A DNA stretch of 64,000 nt from Paenibacillus foliorum (GTDB lineage: Bacteria > Bacillota > Bacilli > Paenibacillales > NBRC-103111): assembly GCF_013141765.1 (NCBI RefSeq), contig NZ_WHOD01000017.1, positions 26,349-90,348 of the forward strand. Direction: 5' to 3'. Under the pieces are notes generated by a model that was not told the origin of the DNA, made no database searches, and saw only the letters and a list, made by a program, of their open reading frames with translations. A program made the translations under genes and the position numbers. Shown here one piece after another: positions 35,145-43,542 of the stretch (position 1 is the stretch's first letter; every line of letters begins with the position of its first letter).

Positions 35145-36746
35145 ATGGCAAGTGATCCTACATCCGAATTTGCATCTGCGCCCTCTGCAGTTCAGCAACC
35201 GCCGGAGATTGGCGCTGCCGCGTCCAGGAAAGCGGCCTTTGAGCTGGCTTGTCTGGCGTTTAAAGAAATGGCCGGAGTCCGTTTTAGCAGTGCGGTTAAG
35301 CGGGGAGATGCGGCTAGAATGCAATCAGACCGTAGATCGGTTGATGAAGCGGAAGCCTTTGTTGAGTTGGAAAATAAAGCTATTATCGGAGTTCCCGAAA
35401 CGGTAACCACGATTATGGAACAGATTCAGTCTTATGTCGATCAGCATGGCTTGCATCCAATGGAACTGCCTGACTATTACCGTGGCCTTAGAGCGTTCGC
35501 TCGCGCGGAACAGCAATGCTACTCCGAAATCACACATGCGATGTTTCATGAGATTTACGGATTCAAGGCTCTGGCTTGCTGGCAAAAGTACCCGGACAGC
35601 TATGCGGCACAAGTGATTGGAACTGCAATTTGGATTCATCATAATGGTCGGCATGAGAGGATGCCGTTTCAATTTGCTTCTACCCAAGAGGTGGAGAAGA
35701 TTGTCCGAGCCCTAACACGCCAAAAAGAGGATGCTATCGTTAATTTGTACAATACGACGCTGGAGATCGATTTGTATACGGGTGAACGTGTCACACTCAC
35801 GGTCAAGCCGGATGTTCGACACGATATCATCACCTTTCGTCGTTTTCTGATCGGACGTGTGACCGTCGATGATTTAGCGGATGAACACCGCAGAACGATT
35901 CCTCCGGAAGCGGCTATGCTGCTGAAGGGAATTTCCAAGACGCATTGCAATTTCATAGTCGTAGGACCGCCAGGCACTGGCAAGTCTACAACACTGAAGG
36001 CGCTGCTGGCAGAAAGGGCCGATCATTACACAGGTGCAATCATTGAAAAGCATTATGAGCTAGCAGCGGGACGTGATTTTCCGGAAAAAAAGCTGATCGA
36101 ACGCATAACACATGAAGGTACTTTTCATCATGCGATGGATCAAGTGCTCCGCTTTGACGTCGATTATGCAATCATCGGTGAGGTTCGGCGTGTGGAGGCG
36201 GAGGGAGCGATGCTCGCCTGCGAAAGATTGCTCAAGGGCTTTGGCAGCACCTATCATACCTGGAAGCCGGAGACGGTGCCCTCACAGTTTGCAAGGCTGC
36301 TGTGCAGCTTAAATCCAGGCGTGAGGTTTGTGGAGGAGGAAAAGCGTGTAGCTGAAAATATTGACCTATTAATTGTTCAGACTCAGGACGCAAGCCGTAC
36401 ACGCAAAAGAATCAAGAGCATCATGGAGCTTCGATACGATCGTTACAATGGTGAAATCAGTACACATGAATGGATGCGTTGGGATGAATCTAATGACACG
36501 TGGAGCTATTGTGATGATATTAGTGAACGGCTGATTAAGGAGATGCGCGAAGTCCATCCCGAGTGGGCCGACCTAACGGTCGAACTGCTTCACCGATTGT
36601 CCATAGCTTCGCCGATCCCGGCAGAGGAGGGCATCGTTATCTATAACCCTTCAGCGGCCAATCCACTTTCCCGAATAGACAGTTCATTGCAACGGATGGC
36701 TGCCGCCTCCTTCATGGGGCAGAGGGTATCCGTTGTGGAAGAATGA
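35145..36746 (+). CDS. CpaF/TadA-like secretion ATPase
   Basis: A 533-residue hexameric motor of the PilT/VirB11/TadA family. The N-terminal half is mixed, followed by VVGPPGTGKSTTLKALLA (Walker A, about residues 268-285), the Asp-box region KHYELAAGRDFPEKKLIERI and FDVDYAIIGEVRRVEAEGAM (Walker B). The usual TGH-GS-x-x-T-x-H segment reads KGFGSTYHTW. It powers assembly of a pilus-like fibre through the TadB/TadC-like platform encoded next. ATG 35145 lacks a Shine-Dalgarno sequence; an in-frame TAA at 35133 separates it from the well-placed ATG at 35076 (see that entry). Confidence 0.88.
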   Translation: MASDPTSEFASAPSAVQQPPEIGAAASRKAAFELACLAFKEMAGVRFSSAVKRGDAARMQSDRRSVDEAEAFVELENKAIIGVPETVTTIMEQIQSYVDQHGLHPMELPDYYRGLRAFARAEQQCYSEITHAMFHEIYGFKALACWQKYPDSYAAQVIGTAIWIHHNGRHERMPFQFASTQEVEKIVRALTRQKEDAIVNLYNTTLEIDLYTGERVTLTVKPDVRHDIITFRRFLIGRVTVDDLADEHRRTIPPEAAMLLKGISKTHCNFIVVGPPGTGKSTTLKALLAERADHYTGAIIEKHYELAAGRDFPEKKLIERITHEGTFHHAMDQVLRFDVDYAIIGEVRRVEAEGAMLACERLLKGFGSTYHTWKPETVPSQFARLLCSLNPGVRFVEEEKRVAENIDLLIVQTQDASRTRKRIKSIMELRYDRYNGEISTHEWMRWDESNDTWSYCDDISERLIKEMREVHPEWADLTVELLHRLSIASPIPAEEGIVIYNPSAANPLSRIDSSLQRMAAASFMGQRVSVVEE

Positions 36747-36843
36747 GCCACTACCTTGGCTACCTTTCAGAAGCCTGTGATCGGTTAACTGTTATACATC
36801 GATTGTTCTGATGCTACAACGAACAGTAAGGGAGGCAGGCTTA

Positions 36844-37839
36844 TTGCCACCAGCGTATTCCGTAATCTATATCACTTTACTTGGAGCAGCAGCCCTTCTT
36901 TTTACGTGGGGGCTCTACCTGCTGCTGTATCCTCTGCTCCGTTACATGAGCGCGCTGCTTCGCACGGAGCGCAGACATAGCTCAAGAATGAAGCTGCTGC
37001 ATGAACAACGTCATCGTCAAGTGAAGCTGGTTGGGCTTATCGTGTTTTACAGAAGGCTAATTCGAGAGCTGGAGCTGCTCTTAAAAGTCACGCAAAAAGA
37101 ACGGTTTAACGATTCGTCTGTTCAAGGTTTTTTATTACGCACCATTTCCTGTGCATTATCTGCAGGGCTCATCAGCTATTTCACAGCTTATGATATCAGG
37201 TTTAGCCTATTTACAATGGTGATAACAATTGCCCTGCCTGTGGTGTACTATCGCTTAAAGCTTCGCAGCATGCAGATTCAAAGCGGTTATGATCTCGCTG
37301 AGGTTGTCGGTATTTTAACAAGTAAATATAAGGTTACGCGAGGTAATATGCGCACAGCTCTTCAGCTTTCATGTCTCGAAATCGAGTCAGGACCCATCCG
37401 TCGTCATTTTATGAATTTACTAAGGGAGGAATTAAATTATGTGGAATCGAGTGAAATGGAGAAGGCGGTTGAAGAATTTATTTACAGCATTCAGACATCC
37501 TTTGCCAAACAACTGGGCTTAACAGTGCTGAAGGGGCTGCTGCGCAGTGAGAATGTAGAAAGCACCCTTATGGCGATTGATAAAAACATTCATAAGCAGA
37601 TCGATATGCTGTGCGACGAAGGCGATTCCAGCTCTGAAGTGATACAGCTAAGCTGGCTCCATGTTCTTTTGTTTCCGCTGCTTTTGCTAATGATGGTTGT
37701 GTTTATGGGTTATAACAGTACGGTTTATTATCAACTGGGAACGGAGCAAGGGAGGTTTTGGCTGACAGTGACCGTTTGTTTTATAGTGGGGTCGCTGCTG
37801 CTTGCAGTATGGTTCCGTCGGCCGCCTAATGATTATTGA
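36844..37839 (+). CDS. TadB-like membrane platform protein
   Basis: A 331-residue protein with hydrophobic segments near the N-terminus (LGAAALLFTWGLYLLLYPLL), two in the middle and two at the C-terminus (LLFPLLLLMMVVFMGY, FWLTVTVCFIVGSLLLAVWF). This is the layout of Tad inner-membrane platform proteins, although the sequence is divergent. TTG 36844 is preferred over ATG 36811 because AAGGGAGGC (36828-36836) is seven bases before it. Position after CpaF and before a second platform gene supports the call. With the TadC-like partner it would couple the ATPase to fibre assembly. Confidence 0.7.
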   Translation: MPPAYSVIYITLLGAAALLFTWGLYLLLYPLLRYMSALLRTERRHSSRMKLLHEQRHRQVKLVGLIVFYRRLIRELELLLKVTQKERFNDSSVQGFLLRTISCALSAGLISYFTAYDIRFSLFTMVITIALPVVYYRLKLRSMQIQSGYDLAEVVGILTSKYKVTRGNMRTALQLSCLEIESGPIRRHFMNLLREELNYVESSEMEKAVEEFIYSIQTSFAKQLGLTVLKGLLRSENVESTLMAIDKNIHKQIDMLCDEGDSSSEVIQLSWLHVLLFPLLLLMMVVFMGYNSTVYYQLGTEQGRFWLTVTVCFIVGSLLLAVWFRRPPNDY

Positions 37840-37946
37840 ATTTTATTGAATCGATGATGACTAGGAAGGCTTTATCAATGAACATATCGTAACGCTAACG
37901 AAGGAGGCTTTACTTTCCTACAGAAAGTGGAGGTGAACCAACTCTT

Positions 37947-38840
37947 ATGGAATTGCGGCTGAATCTGTACATGATCTCCAACGTGGGATTAAACGTAATC
38001 ATCTGTTTGCTGTATGTAGGGGCTGCTTATTTGGTACATCGCAGGCTTCGAACACCGGTATCAATCAAATATATGTCGCGTCTCCAATATATGCGCCTTA
38101 AAAACTGGCTGCATCACTCCGAGCTGGAGCGCCGATTGGAGCATATAGGATATCCCTTAAAGCTCAACGCATTGAAAATCCAGGCGATTCGTTATGGTAT
38201 GGCCCTACTATGGCTGCTAAACAGCTTGTATGATATGTCAGTCCGCTGGGAGACACAATCTGTGCCAACGATTCTAATGCAAGTATGGGGGCCGATTGTA
38301 TTACTTTTGCTCACCAATACGAAGGCTTCCTTACTCACTTATTTTTTGAGCAAATGGAAGGAGGTCGATGACGGCGAAAAAAACCGCGAGCTCTTCATGA
38401 TCTACAGTATGATTGCCGACGAGCTCAAAGGGATTGGAAGGCGCAGACTTAACTTGCATACTTTGCTGACCAAGCTGCGTGATTATACGCTACGAATTAA
38501 GCCATCGCTGAACAAAGGATTGCGTTTGTTTGATGAGGGGGCGCAGGTTGCTTTGCATGTGATAGCAGAGGATATAGGTACGAGGGAAGCCAAGGAGCTG
38601 TGCAAGCTGCTGGCCGATTTGGAGCTTACTCCTCCTGAGGAGATTTCCGCATTGGTAGAGGCAAGGGAGGAGAGCTATACACAGATGCTGAGGGAGAATC
38701 GCCGCCGCAGGCGCAAATTTTTCGGGAATATTGCTTACGCCGTTGCCTTCAGTCCGCTGCTAATCTATTTGTGGAATGCACTTAATATTGCTCAGCAATA
38801 TGTTACGGATTTGGCTAAAAGCACGAATCATTTTGGATGA
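37947..38840 (+). CDS. TadC-like membrane platform protein
   Basis: A 297-residue protein with an N-terminal helix (NVGLNVIICLLYVGAAYLVH), a central pair (MALLWLLNSLYDM; LMQVWGPIVLLLLT) and a C-terminal helix (IAYAVAFSPLLIYLWNAL). Between them is a helical cytoplasmic region (EKNRELFMIYSMIADEL ... LHTLLTKLRDYTLRIKPSLN) that resembles the type II secretion F-like domain. It is the probable partner of the TadB-like protein. GGAGGTG stands about 11 bases before the ATG. Divergence makes the assignment partly contextual. Confidence 0.68.
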   Translation: MELRLNLYMISNVGLNVIICLLYVGAAYLVHRRLRTPVSIKYMSRLQYMRLKNWLHHSELERRLEHIGYPLKLNALKIQAIRYGMALLWLLNSLYDMSVRWETQSVPTILMQVWGPIVLLLLTNTKASLLTYFLSKWKEVDDGEKNRELFMIYSMIADELKGIGRRRLNLHTLLTKLRDYTLRIKPSLNKGLRLFDEGAQVALHVIAEDIGTREAKELCKLLADLELTPPEEISALVEAREESYTQMLRENRRRRRKFFGNIAYAVAFSPLLIYLWNALNIAQQYVTDLAKSTNHFG

Positions 38841-38863
38841 TAAATAGAAGGAGCGAATGAATC

Positions 38864-39136
38864 ATGAAACCGGCATTGGAAAAATTTCTGTTAATTGCAG
38901 CTACTTTGGCTGCTATTGGTCTGTTTGTTTTTATTGCGATGTGGAGCTCTATTAAGGAAAAGAAGACGCAAATGGATGATCTTTTTAATAATACAAATGT
39001 TCCTTCAAGTTTTTATTATGAGCCTTTGGAGACATTTGATCCTCAAGTCGCGCTATCGTTATCTATATATTCTCCAAGCCAGGGGGCTGAAGAAATTAAT
39101 TCTTCCAGACAGCCTGCTCACAGTTTAGTTGTATGA
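38864..39136 (+). CDS. Small single-helix membrane protein of the Tad-like locus
   Basis: A 90-residue protein with one N-terminal transmembrane helix (about residues 8-27) and a short polar external tail. It occupies the place where pilins or pseudopilins are often encoded, but it lacks the Flp signature (a G/A-E-Y-like cleavage site before the hydrophobic stretch). I do not recognise a family. AAGGAG precedes the ATG. Its stop overlaps the next start by four bases (ATGA, 39133-39136), indicating translational coupling. Confidence 0.65.
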   Translation: MKPALEKFLLIAATLAAIGLFVFIAMWSSIKEKKTQMDDLFNNTNVPSSFYYEPLETFDPQVALSLSIYSPSQGAEEINSSRQPAHSLVV

Positions 39137-39531
39137 AAACCGCTTTGGTGGAGATGCTGACCGTTTACATTTTACTGCTGCTGCTCTTTCAACCGGTCCT
39201 GCATGATATTTATTCGACAAGAGCGAGTGCGGTGGAAATGGTACTGGACAGTGCAATCCAGAAAGCGGCCAATGCCGACAACGGTCATTTCACACCAGAA
39301 ATTATTGATGAAATGCGCAGTACGCTGGAGCATACTTTTTTATTGGACGGCACGGATATCCACTTCACTGGAACTACAGTGCTAACGCCAAGGGGCGAAT
39401 ATATTGAAGGAACCTTGTCTGTCAAAAGCACTCCAAGATGGCTGCTGCGTACTATGTTTGGCAGTGCTGACAGGGAACCACCTGAAATTATTCGTTATGC
39501 CAAGCAGATGAGCGAGGCGATGGTGCGGTGA
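39133..39531 (+). CDS. TadE-like pseudopilin candidate
   Basis: A 132-residue protein. The N-terminal ALVEMLTVYILLLLLFQPVL resembles the TadE pattern (small residue, V-E-[FM], then a long hydrophobic helix), and an alpha/beta external domain of about 100 residues follows. TadE-type proteins are minor pilins of the Tad system. It is translationally coupled to the upstream gene through ATGA, and the next gene starts 7 bases on. The call rests on the short N-terminal motif and context. Confidence 0.5.
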   Translation: MKTALVEMLTVYILLLLLFQPVLHDIYSTRASAVEMVLDSAIQKAANADNGHFTPEIIDEMRSTLEHTFLLDGTDIHFTGTTVLTPRGEYIEGTLSVKSTPRWLLRTMFGSADREPPEIIRYAKQMSEAMVR

Positions 39532-39538
39532 ATGAATT

Positions 39539-40033
39539 GTGAATCGTACACTGCTGTTGATGTTTGTTGTGCTTCTATTTTTGTATACGACAGGATTTGA
39601 AGCTGACCGGTATATAACCGTCACTACGCACAATCGACTCAAGTTTGCATTAAATCGTGGAGGGCATGACGCTTCGCTGCAAATTAATAAAGAGCTGCTT
39701 GCGGAAGGGGAGATCGTCTTTACAAAGGTGTCTGCCAGGCGGGCTTTTGAGATGGCGTTACAAAATAATTTGCAGCTTGGGTCGGACGGAACCCCGTTAG
39801 CAGGAAGCTTGCTGAGCGGTGCTCCTGTCGTCGTATTTGAGGATTACATTGATGACAGCACTCCTGGTGTAAGCTTTCCGTTTAGTTATGTCCATGAAAG
39901 CGAGCAGATCCTAAAGGTGTTAAAAGGGCCGGCCGTCATTTATAAGGTGAAAGTAAAGCTCCCGCGCCATCATGCACTTTCTTACGAAGGTGACGTGTAC
40001 AAGACAGTTATCTATGAATACCGATTCGATTAA
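39539..40033 (+). CDS. Membrane-anchored protein of unknown function in the Tad-like locus
   Basis: A 164-residue protein with an N-terminal signal anchor (about residues 3-18, MNRTLLLMFVVLLFLYTTGF) and an external domain of mixed strands and helices. A TadE/TadG-like minor component is plausible from its position, but no defining motif is seen. The start is GTG 39539, eight bases after the upstream stop; a competing ATG at 39532 lies in another frame that soon closes. Confidence 0.55.
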   Translation: MNRTLLLMFVVLLFLYTTGFEADRYITVTTHNRLKFALNRGGHDASLQINKELLAEGEIVFTKVSARRAFEMALQNNLQLGSDGTPLAGSLLSGAPVVVFEDYIDDSTPGVSFPFSYVHESEQILKVLKGPAVIYKVKVKLPRHHALSYEGDVYKTVIYEYRFD

Positions 40034-40111
40034 TGGAGGGTGATCAAAAGGTTCGCTTTTGATCACTCGCGCTTAAGATACAGGTATGGAAACTTAAAAG
40101 GAGGTGCTCAG

Positions 40112-41962
40112 TTGGGATTAAGCTCGTTCTCCAAATTCTATAACTATTGCAGTAGCTATTATGGCTTGAGAATATTGAGTGTTTTTTGCCTCGTCTGGTT
40201 GGCATTCCCTGAAACGGCGGCTTTGGCAGCTGCTTCGGCCCCACCCTCACCCGGAATGATACGGGTAGAAAACCGATTGACGGGGACACAGGATGTCGTC
40301 ACTGTTACCGGCCTATCTGTCGGGGACATAGTTAAAGTGTATGCCGATGCAGGCGCGTCTTCTCCACTTGGCAGTGCAGCTGTGAGCAATGGTTCAACAG
40401 GAGCAAGTGTGACTGTTGGCCAGCTGGGAGTAACAGCCGGACATATTTATGTCACAGTAACGCAGCCTCCTTATTCGGAGAGTAGACGTATCGTTAAATT
40501 ATATGCTGCCGAGCCATTATCGGTTGCACCGTCAGCATCTTCGATCCGCGTAATCAATGCGAGCGGAACATCGGATCAGGTCATAGTGAGGGGACTGCAT
40601 GTTGGTGATATCGTTAAAGTTTATCGCGATGCGCAGAGAACCCAACTGCTCGGAAGTGTCACTTCAGCAGCAGGAACTACGGATGAAACTACTGTTTTGG
40701 TAGGGCAGCTTGGGGCTAATGAGGGAGTTATTTTTGTTACCGTTACGATGCCCTCTCAAGGAGAGAGCAGGGTCGTAGAGAAAGGTTATTCAGGAGAACT
40801 GCTGACAGCTAAACCGGCTTTGGGAGATATCCGTGTTATCAATGAGTATGGTGGTGCGGGAGATCGTGTTGAGGTTATTCGAATAAACGCCGGAGATGTG
40901 GTAAAGGTATATGCATCTGATAGGGCTGCTACTCCAATAGCTCAAGCAACTGTGGCTTCAGGAGCAGACAGAGTGAATGTTTTTTTGCCACAACTAGGAG
41001 CAGGAGAGGGTGCTGTTTATATTTCGGTGACTCGAGCCCCCCTACAGGAAAGTCCACGTGTATCCAAGCGGTATCATCAAGAACCTATCACAGCTGCTCC
41101 TGCACCAGGCATGATAGTTGTTACTAATGAGAAAGAAAATACAGATGATAGGGTAGAAGTATACGGCTTGTCAGCTGGCGACATAGTTAAAGTGTATCCA
41201 GACGCGACTACAACTACTGTTCTGGGCACATCAGCAGCTGTATCGAATTCGGTGAGAGCTGTTGTAGCAATACCCCAGTTAGGCAGGCAAGGGGGTACTG
41301 TTTATCTTACAGTGACTTCGACTTCAAAAGGAGAGAGCCCACGTGTAGTCAAAACATTTGCCGCGGAAGATGCCAGCAAAGCACTGGATAGATCGGATAT
41401 AAAAATTCAAAATGCTGTTGGTCCTAACGATGTAGTCACGATAAATGGACTTCAGTCAGGAGATGTAGTAAAGCTGTATTCAGAAGAGGCATCTAGGGTC
41501 CCCATAAGCAGTGCGACAGTAACGGCTGGCGAATCTTCAGTCGTTTTACAAACAACTCTTCCTCTTACAGGTTATGGCGTATTGTATATTACAGTAACCC
41601 ATTCATACGAGGAAGAAAGCGTTCGGATATCTAAGATTTACCCCGCTGAACCCGTCACGATTCCTGTCTCCCCCAACCAAATCCGCGTCATTAACAACAT
41701 GCTGGGTTCTGCTGGTGATGAAGTAAGCGTCTTGGGGCTTAAAGAGGGAGATAGGGTGCGATTGTACGCCGATGCGGCAGCAACCTTGCCTATTCAGATG
41801 GATGACACAGGCATAGCTGAGGGTACGGTTGGATATGGGGAGTCGTCAGTAACGATAAACCGATTGAAGCTTGAGCCTAAGGGAGGCGCAATTTATGTCA
41901 GTCTCACCTCAAGTGGAAAACGTGAGAGCAGTCGAACAATGAAGCTATACGAAGCTGAGTAA
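40112..41962 (+). CDS. Secreted protein with six ~85-residue repeats
   Basis: A 616-residue exported protein. A signal peptide covers about residues 1-42 (cleavage near TAALAAA). Six tandem repeats follow, each starting with I-[RKV]-[VI]-x-N, then VxVxGLxxGDxVKVYxDA, a central G-x-x-x-V-x-V segment, and ending YVTVT-x(5-7)-ES-R-x-x-K-x-Y-x-AE. Repeats start near SPGMIRVEN, ASSIRVIN, LGDIRVIN, PGMIVVTN, RSDIKIQN and PNQIRVIN. The predicted all-beta repeats suggest an extended surface fibre or adhesin. TTG 40112 is preferred over GTG 40040 because AAAGGAGGTG lies six bases before it. It may be the cargo or fibre protein of the Tad-like machine; this is inference. Confidence 0.72.
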   Translation: MGLSSFSKFYNYCSSYYGLRILSVFCLVWLAFPETAALAAASAPPSPGMIRVENRLTGTQDVVTVTGLSVGDIVKVYADAGASSPLGSAAVSNGSTGASVTVGQLGVTAGHIYVTVTQPPYSESRRIVKLYAAEPLSVAPSASSIRVINASGTSDQVIVRGLHVGDIVKVYRDAQRTQLLGSVTSAAGTTDETTVLVGQLGANEGVIFVTVTMPSQGESRVVEKGYSGELLTAKPALGDIRVINEYGGAGDRVEVIRINAGDVVKVYASDRAATPIAQATVASGADRVNVFLPQLGAGEGAVYISVTRAPLQESPRVSKRYHQEPITAAPAPGMIVVTNEKENTDDRVEVYGLSAGDIVKVYPDATTTTVLGTSAAVSNSVRAVVAIPQLGRQGGTVYLTVTSTSKGESPRVVKTFAAEDASKALDRSDIKIQNAVGPNDVVTINGLQSGDVVKLYSEEASRVPISSATVTAGESSVVLQTTLPLTGYGVLYITVTHSYEEESVRISKIYPAEPVTIPVSPNQIRVINNMLGSAGDEVSVLGLKEGDRVRLYADAAATLPIQMDDTGIAEGTVGYGESSVTINRLKLEPKGGAIYVSLTSSGKRESSRTMKLYEAE

Positions 41963-41985
41963 AAATATAATCAAAGGGACGGACG

Positions 41986-42669
41986 ATGAATATGAGTAAA
42001 TCCAAAATTCGAATGCAGAGAAATCGGCTGAAGCTGCTGTTTGCTGCTTCTTCCATTGTTTTAATGCGTAGAATTATCTTTTTAACAACTATGCTTTCTC
42101 TACCGGTTGTTTTGTTGCCCGCAGGAAGTCCAGTATGGGCTGCTGCTAAGCACGATGAAATACATTTTAGCGATGTAGAGGGGCACTGGGCTGAGGAGTC
42201 CATTGTAGAAGCGGTATTTAGCGGTATTGCATCGGGGTACGAGGATGGGACTTTTAAGCCGGATCGGGCAGTGAGCCGTCGGGAATTTACTGCTATGCTT
42301 GCGTCCAGCCTGCAGATTCCACTTGTTATTGCATCAAATATGGAAAAGGTGGCAGATGATGATCCTTATCCGCAGTCTCTTAAGGATGCAGGCATAATAC
42401 AGGAAGGCGATTTACCTGCAGAAGGGATAGATCAAGGGTTGCTGCGTTCGGAAATGATGAAGCTAGGCGTAAGTGCTTTGGAGCCGGAAGCGGCTCCTGG
42501 GCAACCGGAGGAGATTAAGAAAAAAGCTCAAGCCGCAGGGCTGCTTGAAAACGATCAAGAAGGACAGGCTTCAGATTCACTGGAATCAACAGCAACACGG
42601 GCTGAGGCCGTTATTATGCTTCAGAGACTGCAGAATTTGCTTGGACTCAGGGAGTCTAGTCATTATTAA
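41986..42669 (+). CDS. SLH-domain surface protein
   Basis: A 227-residue exported protein with a long N-region before the signal peptide (hydrophobic about residues 25-48, ending SPVWAAAK). The mature protein is almost only SLH repeats: a good first one (HFSDVEGHWAEESIVEAVFS, GYEDGTFKPDRAVSRREF), a weak second, and a third ending in ATRAEAVIMLQRLQ. SLH domains bind pyruvylated cell-wall polymer. It has no other domain, so it probably acts as an anchor for a partner, most likely the repeat protein encoded just upstream. AAAGGG lies seven bases before ATG 41986. It is the last gene of the Tad-like run. Confidence 0.85.
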   Translation: MNMSKSKIRMQRNRLKLLFAASSIVLMRRIIFLTTMLSLPVVLLPAGSPVWAAAKHDEIHFSDVEGHWAEESIVEAVFSGIASGYEDGTFKPDRAVSRREFTAMLASSLQIPLVIASNMEKVADDDPYPQSLKDAGIIQEGDLPAEGIDQGLLRSEMMKLGVSALEPEAAPGQPEEIKKKAQAAGLLENDQEGQASDSLESTATRAEAVIMLQRLQNLLGLRESSHY

Positions 42670-42745
42670 ATTAAGGTAATGTTGAAAGCGTGTATTAGAT
42701 GGGTTACTCTTATTTTAAATAAATTGAATAAGAGGAGGCTAGCGC

Positions 42746-43516
42746 ATGGCTTTTTTCGATTGCCACTTTTTCTCAGAGTCCCTTGGTGTCTCAGCATCCA
42801 TGCATGTAATTCTGCCACAACCAACGACCGGGCAGATCGGCATGGAGTCCCGGGCTGTCAAGGAGAAGCACCCTACCTTATATTTGTTGCATGGTTTATC
42901 AGACGACCATACGATCTGGATGCGTAGAACCTCGATTGAACGGTATGCTTCGGAATATGGATTGGCGGTAGTTATGCCTGCGGTGAATAGGAGCTTTTAT
43001 ACCGACATGGCTCATGGATACAAATACTGGACTTTTATAAGCGAAGAGCTGCCTGCTTTGGCCAGATCCTTCTTTCCATTGTCGGAAGAGCGGGAGGATA
43101 CGTTCGCTGCAGGTCTGTCTATGGGCGGATATGGAGCTATCAAGCTGGCTTTATCTTGTCCGGACCAGTTTGCAGCAGGCGCTAGCCTATCCGGTGCAGT
43201 AGATGTGGTAAGCTTAGTTTATAAGCGGGATGCAGTTGAGTTTGGCAATATGTTTGGGGACCTGGACCAAATCAAAGGCAGTCGGAATGACTTGTTCCAT
43301 TTGGCCGAAGAGCTGGTGCGGTTGGAAGGACCCCGTCCTAAGCTGTACCAGTGCTGCGGCACAGAGGACTTTCTGTATGAGGACAATGTGCGGTTTCGAG
43401 AACATTGCCGCGCTAAGAACTTGGAATTGACCTACGAGGAGGAGCCAGGCACTCATGAATGGGGCTATTGGGACCGGAAAATTCAATCTGTACTGAATTG
43501 GCTGCCGATTCGTTAA
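42746..43516 (+). CDS. Alpha/beta-hydrolase esterase (EstA/esterase D family)
   Basis: A 256-residue cytoplasmic esterase. [15 protein letters not shown] holds the oxyanion-hole [14 protein letters not shown] has the nucleophile Ser in G-x-S-x-G, and the C-terminal GTHEWGYW supplies the His. The family includes tributyrin esterases and S-formylglutathione-hydrolase-like enzymes that act on short-chain esters. AGAGGAGG precedes the ATG. It is followed after 26 bp by the M24 peptidase gene and probably shares its transcript. The natural substrate is unknown. Confidence 0.9.
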   Translation: MAFFDCHFFSESLGVSASMHVILPQPTTGQIGMESRAVKEKHPTLYLLHGLSDDHTIWMRRTSIERYASEYGLAVVMPAVNRSFYTDMAHGYKYWTFISEELPALARSFFPLSEEREDTFAAGLSMGGYGAIKLALSCPDQFAAGASLSGAVDVVSLVYKRDAVEFGNMFGDLDQIKGSRNDLFHLAEELVRLEGPRPKLYQCCGTEDFLYEDNVRFREHCRAKNLELTYEEEPGTHEWGYWDRKIQSVLNWLPIR

Positions 43517-43542
43517 TAGACAGGCATCAGGAGGGACTTTGC

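Noticed and set aside
38864..39136. Flp pilin identity for the 90-residue protein
   Set aside because: The hydrophobic helix is not preceded by the G/A-E-type prepilin site, and the external tail is not Flp-like.
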